This document shows, in pieces, positions 60,815 to 64,000 of a DNA stretch of 64,000 nucleotides. The DNA comes from Fimousia sp045616445 (GTDB lineage: Bacteria; Bacillota; Clostridia; Lachnospirales; Lachnospiraceae), in NCBI GenBank assembly GCA_045616445.1, contig JAZLGR010000018.1:124001-188000 (forward strand). The letters are read 5' to 3'. The first letter of the stretch is position 1. Each line of letters starts with the position of its first letter. The position numbers and the translations under genes are program-made. The notes under the pieces are model-generated. The model had not been told where the DNA came from and did not search any database. It was given only the letters and a program-made list of their open reading frames with translations.

Positions 60815-61407
60815 GAATTCTGACCATTTCCGATATAGAATCCAAGGCACTTTGGGATCACTATGAACAGCACAAGGATGAACACTATGATCTGATCATC
60901 TCCGCAGGGGATCTGGATGCAGGATATCTGTCCTTTCTGACTACCATGTACAATTGTGATGTGTTGTACGTGCCGGGCAATCACGATGACCGATATGTGG
61001 ATCAACCACCGGAGGGATGCATCAACATCGATGGCAAACTCATCGAATATAAGGGCCTGCGCATTATGGGTCTGGGCGGATCCATTCGATATAATTGTGG
61101 GAATTATCAGTACACAGAGAAAGAGATGCGAAGAAAAATCTGGTATCTTCTGCCGAAGATCATGTTTGCAAGGGGTGTGGATATCTTAGTGACCCATTCA
61201 CCTGCAGGTGGATTCCATGACGGGGAGGACGGCCCGCACAGAGGCTTCGACTGCATCTACGATTTCGTGGAAAAATACGAACCAAAGTACTTTATCCATG
61301 GTCATGTCCATATGAATTATGGACGAAAGGTGCCAAGAATTGACCAGCTTGGCAAAACAACAGTCATCAATGCATATGAAAGATATGTTTTAGATATAGA
61401 TTTATAA
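60811..61407 (+). CDS. Metallophosphoesterase, small
   Basis: A 198-residue calcineurin-like phosphoesterase with SDIESKALWDHY in place of the usual DxH start, then ISAGDLDAGYL, YVPGNHDDRY near residue 57, VTHSPAGGFHDGEDGPHRGF and IHGHVHMNYG. The first metal motif (D-x-H) reads D-x-E here, a departure seen in some family members. It overlaps the ParB-like/BMP gene (ATGA-type start) and is surely cotranscribed, so the two may act together on a nucleotide or similar phosphoester. galK follows after 36 bases. Confidence 0.85.
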   Translation: MRILTISDIESKALWDHYEQHKDEHYDLIISAGDLDAGYLSFLTTMYNCDVLYVPGNHDDRYVDQPPEGCINIDGKLIEYKGLRIMGLGGSIRYNCGNYQYTEKEMRRKIWYLLPKIMFARGVDILVTHSPAGGFHDGEDGPHRGFDCIYDFVEKYEPKYFIHGHVHMNYGRKVPRIDQLGKTTVINAYERYVLDIDL

Positions 61408-61443
61408 GATCATAGAAAATAACAAATACAAAAAGGAGAACTT

Positions 61444-62730
61444 ATGATGAAACAGACAGCTGTATTAAAAGAAGAATTAAGAAATCACGCTCACAGAGAT
61501 TTATTACTTGATATTTATTTAGATGAAAGCTTAATGGATTATCAGGAAGCGCGTTATGTGAAAGCAATCGAAAAATTCGAAGCATTATTCGGTGAAGCTG
61601 AAGTAGAAATCTACTCCGCGCCAGGCCGTTCTGAAGTTGGCGGTAACCACACAGACCACCAGTTTGGATGCGTGCTTGCAACATCCATCAACTTAGATGC
61701 CATCGCAATCGTAACTCCATGCGAAGGCTCCATCGAATTAGTTTCTGAAGGATTTGACGAATTGATCAAAGTAAACTTAGATGACACATCTGTGAATGAA
61801 GCAGAAATCGGTACAACTGTATCTTTGATTCGTGGTATGGTTGCAAAGCTTTCCGAAGCAGGTCACAAAGTAGGCGGTTTTAAAGCATATGTGACATCTG
61901 ATGTAATTGTTGGCGCTGGATTATCCTCTTCTGCAGCATTCGAAACCATCATCGGAACTATCCTTTCCGGTTTATATAATGATATGACAATCAGCCCTGT
62001 ATTCATCGCGCAGGCTGGCCAGTACGCAGAGAATGTATACTTTGGCAAACCTTGTGGTCTTATGGATCAGATGGCTTGTTCCGTTGGCGGCCTCATCAAT
62101 ATCGACTTTGCAGATCCTGCAACACCAGTGATGAATAAGGTAAATGTTGAATTCGACGATTACAAGCACAGCTTATGTATCGTGGATACCAAGGGCTCCC
62201 ATGCAGATTTAACAGATGAATACGCAGCAGTACCTGCAGAAATGAAAGCAGTTGCAGCAATGCTTGGCGAAGAAGTATTAAGAAGAGTGGATACAAAAGC
62301 ATTCTATGCTCGTATTCCTGAAATCAGAGAAGAATTAGGAGACAGAGCAGTCCTTCGTGCAATTCACTTCTTTAATGAAAACGCACGAGTTGGAAAACAG
62401 GTTGCAGCATTAAATGAAGGCCGTTTTGAAGATTTCTTGAGCTTAATTAAGGAATCTGGCAACTCCTCTTATAAATTCCTTCAGAATGTATACACAAGCA
62501 AGGATGTGGCACATCAGGCAGTTTCCATCGGTCTTGCAGTAGCTGAAACTGTATTAGACGGCAAAGGTGCTTCCCGTGTACATGGTGGCGGTTTCGCAGG
62601 AACCATCCAGATCTTTGTTGCCAACGAAGATGTACCAGCAATCAGAGAAGCAATGGACTCTGTATTCGGTGAAGGTGCTTGTCACGTATTAAAGGTTAGA
62701 AAATACGGCGGTATGAAAGTAATCGCTTAA
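61444..62730 (+). CDS. galK: Galactokinase
   Basis: Phosphorylates galactose at C1 with ATP in the Leloir pathway. The 428-residue GHMP kinase has the galactose motif GRSEVGGNHTDHQ near residue 60, the ATP loop VGAGLSSSAAFE near 155 and the C-terminal RVHGGGFAGTIQ. In most galactokinases the first motif reads GR-x-N-L-I-G-E-H-x-D-Y; the change to SEVGGNHTDH is the form common in Clostridia. AAAGGAG precedes two adjacent ATGs (61444 and 61447). galT follows 48 bases later. Confidence 0.94.
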   Translation: MMKQTAVLKEELRNHAHRDLLLDIYLDESLMDYQEARYVKAIEKFEALFGEAEVEIYSAPGRSEVGGNHTDHQFGCVLATSINLDAIAIVTPCEGSIELVSEGFDELIKVNLDDTSVNEAEIGTTVSLIRGMVAKLSEAGHKVGGFKAYVTSDVIVGAGLSSSAAFETIIGTILSGLYNDMTISPVFIAQAGQYAENVYFGKPCGLMDQMACSVGGLINIDFADPATPVMNKVNVEFDDYKHSLCIVDTKGSHADLTDEYAAVPAEMKAVAAMLGEEVLRRVDTKAFYARIPEIREELGDRAVLRAIHFFNENARVGKQVAALNEGRFEDFLSLIKESGNSSYKFLQNVYTSKDVAHQAVSIGLAVAETVLDGKGASRVHGGGFAGTIQIFVANEDVPAIREAMDSVFGEGACHVLKVRKYGGMKVIA

Positions 62731-62778
62731 TGATTACAGGATGATAGATAAAGATAAAGAATTAGTTGGAGATAAAAT

Positions 62779-64000
62779 ATGTTATCAATTGAAAAAAGAA
62801 TCGCCCAGTTGGTATCCTATGGGGTAAACACTGGTTTAATCATGGAAGAAGACCGTATCTATGCGGTGAATCAGATTTTAGAGGTTTTGGCACTTGATAG
62901 CATCGGAGAAGAGGCATTTGCCAAAGAGGCAGATGCCCCTCTTCATGTTATTTTAGAAGATTTGGTGATGGATGCCTACAATCGCGGCATCATTCCCAAT
63001 GACGGTGTGGTACAGAAGGATCTCTTCGATACCAAGATCATGAACGCACTCATGCCAAGACCAAGCGAAGTGATTCGTACATTTCGGGATAAATATGCAG
63101 AAAGTCCGGAAGCAGCCACAGATTATTACTACAAGCTCAGCCAGGACAGCAATTATATCAGAAGAGACCGAATCAAGAAGGATATGAGATGGACTGTAGA
63201 CAGCGACTTTGGCACCATTGATATCACCATTAACTTATCCAAACCGGAGAAGGATCCGAAAGCCATCGCAGCTGCCAAGCTTCAGAAACAGGTGAGCTAC
63301 CCAAAATGTCAGCTCTGTATGGAGAATGAAGGATACGCAGGGCGTGTGAATCATCCGGCAAGACAGACACATCGTATCGTTCCGATTCGAGTGAATGATT
63401 CCAAATGGGGCTTCCAGTACTCCCCATACGTGTATTATAACGAACATTGTATCGTATTCAATGGGGAACATACACCGATGGCCATCAACAGAAGCGCCTT
63501 CGTGAAGTTATTCGACTTTGTAAAGCAGTTCCCACACTACTTTTTGGGAAGCAATGCGGACCTGCCGATCGTTGGCGGCTCCATCCTGACCCACGATCAT
63601 TTTCAAGGCGGCCATTACACATTTGCCATGGCAAAGGCGCCATATGAAAGCAAATTTGTTGTAAAAGACTTTGAGGATGTGGAAGCAGGCATCATTAAGT
63701 GGCCAATGGCTGCAATTCGTATCCGTCACGCAGACAGCAACCGTCTCATCGAACTGGGAGATCACATCTTACAGACCTGGAGAGGCTACACCGACGAAGC
63801 AGCATTCATTTTTGCAGAAACAGATGGAGAACCACACAATACCATCACACCGATTGCTAGAAAGAACGGCGATGTATATGAGCTTGATTTAGTTCTTCGT
63901 AATAACATCACAACCGAAAAACACCCGCTCGGGGTATATCATCCACACGCACAGTGGCACAACATCAAGAAGGAGAATATCGGACTCATTGAAGTAATGG
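62779..64000 (+). CDS. galT: UDP-glucose-hexose-1-phosphate uridylyltransferase, class II, 3' truncated
   Basis: Exchanges UMP between UDP-glucose and galactose-1-phosphate. The frame is open from ATG 62779 (TTGGAGATAAAAT upstream) to the window edge, 407 residues so far. The N-terminal SIEKRIAQLVSYGVNTGLI and the wording YPKCQLCMENEGYAGRVNHPARQTHR, FVKLFDFVKQFPHYFLGSNADLPIVGGSILTHDHFQGG region are those of the GalT class II family of Firmicutes (YtmP-unrelated, GalT2), which differs from the E. coli type. It forms a galKT operon with the preceding gene. Confidence 0.94.
   Translation, partial: MLSIEKRIAQLVSYGVNTGLIMEEDRIYAVNQILEVLALDSIGEEAFAKEADAPLHVILEDLVMDAYNRGIIPNDGVVQKDLFDTKIMNALMPRPSEVIRTFRDKYAESPEAATDYYYKLSQDSNYIRRDRIKKDMRWTVDSDFGTIDITINLSKPEKDPKAIAAAKLQKQVSYPKCQLCMENEGYAGRVNHPARQTHRIVPIRVNDSKWGFQYSPYVYYNEHCIVFNGEHTPMAINRSAFVKLFDFVKQFPHYFLGSNADLPIVGGSILTHDHFQGGHYTFAMAKAPYESKFVVKDFEDVEAGIIKWPMAAIRIRHADSNRLIELGDHILQTWRGYTDEAAFIFAETDGEPHNTITPIARKNGDVYELDLVLRNNITTEKHPLGVYHPHAQWHNIKKENIGLIEVM

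Overview
The window is chromosomal core sequence from a low-to-mid GC Gram-positive bacterium of the Clostridia, most likely the family Lachnospiraceae. The reasons are an ispH gene fused to four ribosomal S1 domains, Firmicutes-type regulation (a phenylalanine T-box, an FMN riboswitch before ribU, a ZTP riboswitch, a Bacillus-type LexA box on recA), strong GGAGG ribosome sites, the ftsK/spoIIIE, ribonuclease Y and degV genes, and several small families typical of this group (DUF5685, DUF6465, DUF1700). The genus cannot be settled from the sequence alone. There is no phage, transposase, integrase, CRISPR array or rRNA.

Layout. 1-2.9 kb: the end of an AraM-type glycerol-1-phosphate dehydrogenase, an RpiB-like isomerase, then about 640 gene-free bases that fold into two successive ~250-bp quasi-palindromes, facing a YihY membrane protein. 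2.9-6.9 kb: Phe T-box and pheST. 7-12.8 kb: queA, an RpiR regulator, a BaiN-type flavoprotein, cmk and the ispH-S1 fusion. 13-16.6 kb: pyruvate carboxylase. 16.6-25.3 kb: a ZTP riboswitch leading into ftsK and fhs (10-formyl-THF synthesis), then folD-rimO-pgsA and cinA. 25.4-29.6 kb: SOS-type promoter, recA-recX, a PH-like protein and rny. 29.7-34.9 kb: NUDIX hydrolase, a eukaryote-like glycogen branching enzyme, FMN riboswitch-ribU, degV and a thioesterase. 35-36.7 kb: a DUF1700 protein and an M20 amidohydrolase.

36.7-38.2 kb is the most unusual part: two identical tRNA-Gly(GCC) genes, each followed by the same long hairpin, set in about 1.5 kb of non-coding sequence. This holds repeats, a duplicated tRNA 3' end and a family of small TATCAC/GTGATA hairpins. 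A related copy of the hairpin motif lies 17 kb away, upstream of folD.

38.2-49 kb: CYTH protein, phosphoesterase, a small Nif11-like protein, a PHP phosphatase, a sodium-coupled transporter, a secreted protein, an ACT-domain protein, DUF5685, a two-component system and a secreted CotH-kinase-like protein. 49-57.7 kb: DUF6465, a divergent sirtuin, hisH-hisF-MATE-dinB packed without spacing, thrC, a second MATE pump and a tiny membrane protein. 57.7-64 kb: an AraC regulator, a cytoplasmic ParB-like/BMP fusion with a phosphoesterase, then galK and a truncated class II galT.

The genes mostly work as housekeeping modules: translation (pheST, the S1 fusion, queA, rimO), one-carbon and purine supply (fhs, folD under ZTP control), DNA repair (recA, recX, dinB, cinA) and carbohydrate use (branching enzyme, galKT). 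No complete new gene system is evident. The best candidates for undescribed biology are the two quasi-palindromes at 1.4-2.0 kb, the tRNA-Gly/hairpin/repeat region at 36.7-38.1 kb, and the ParB-like/BMP fusion at 58.9 kb.
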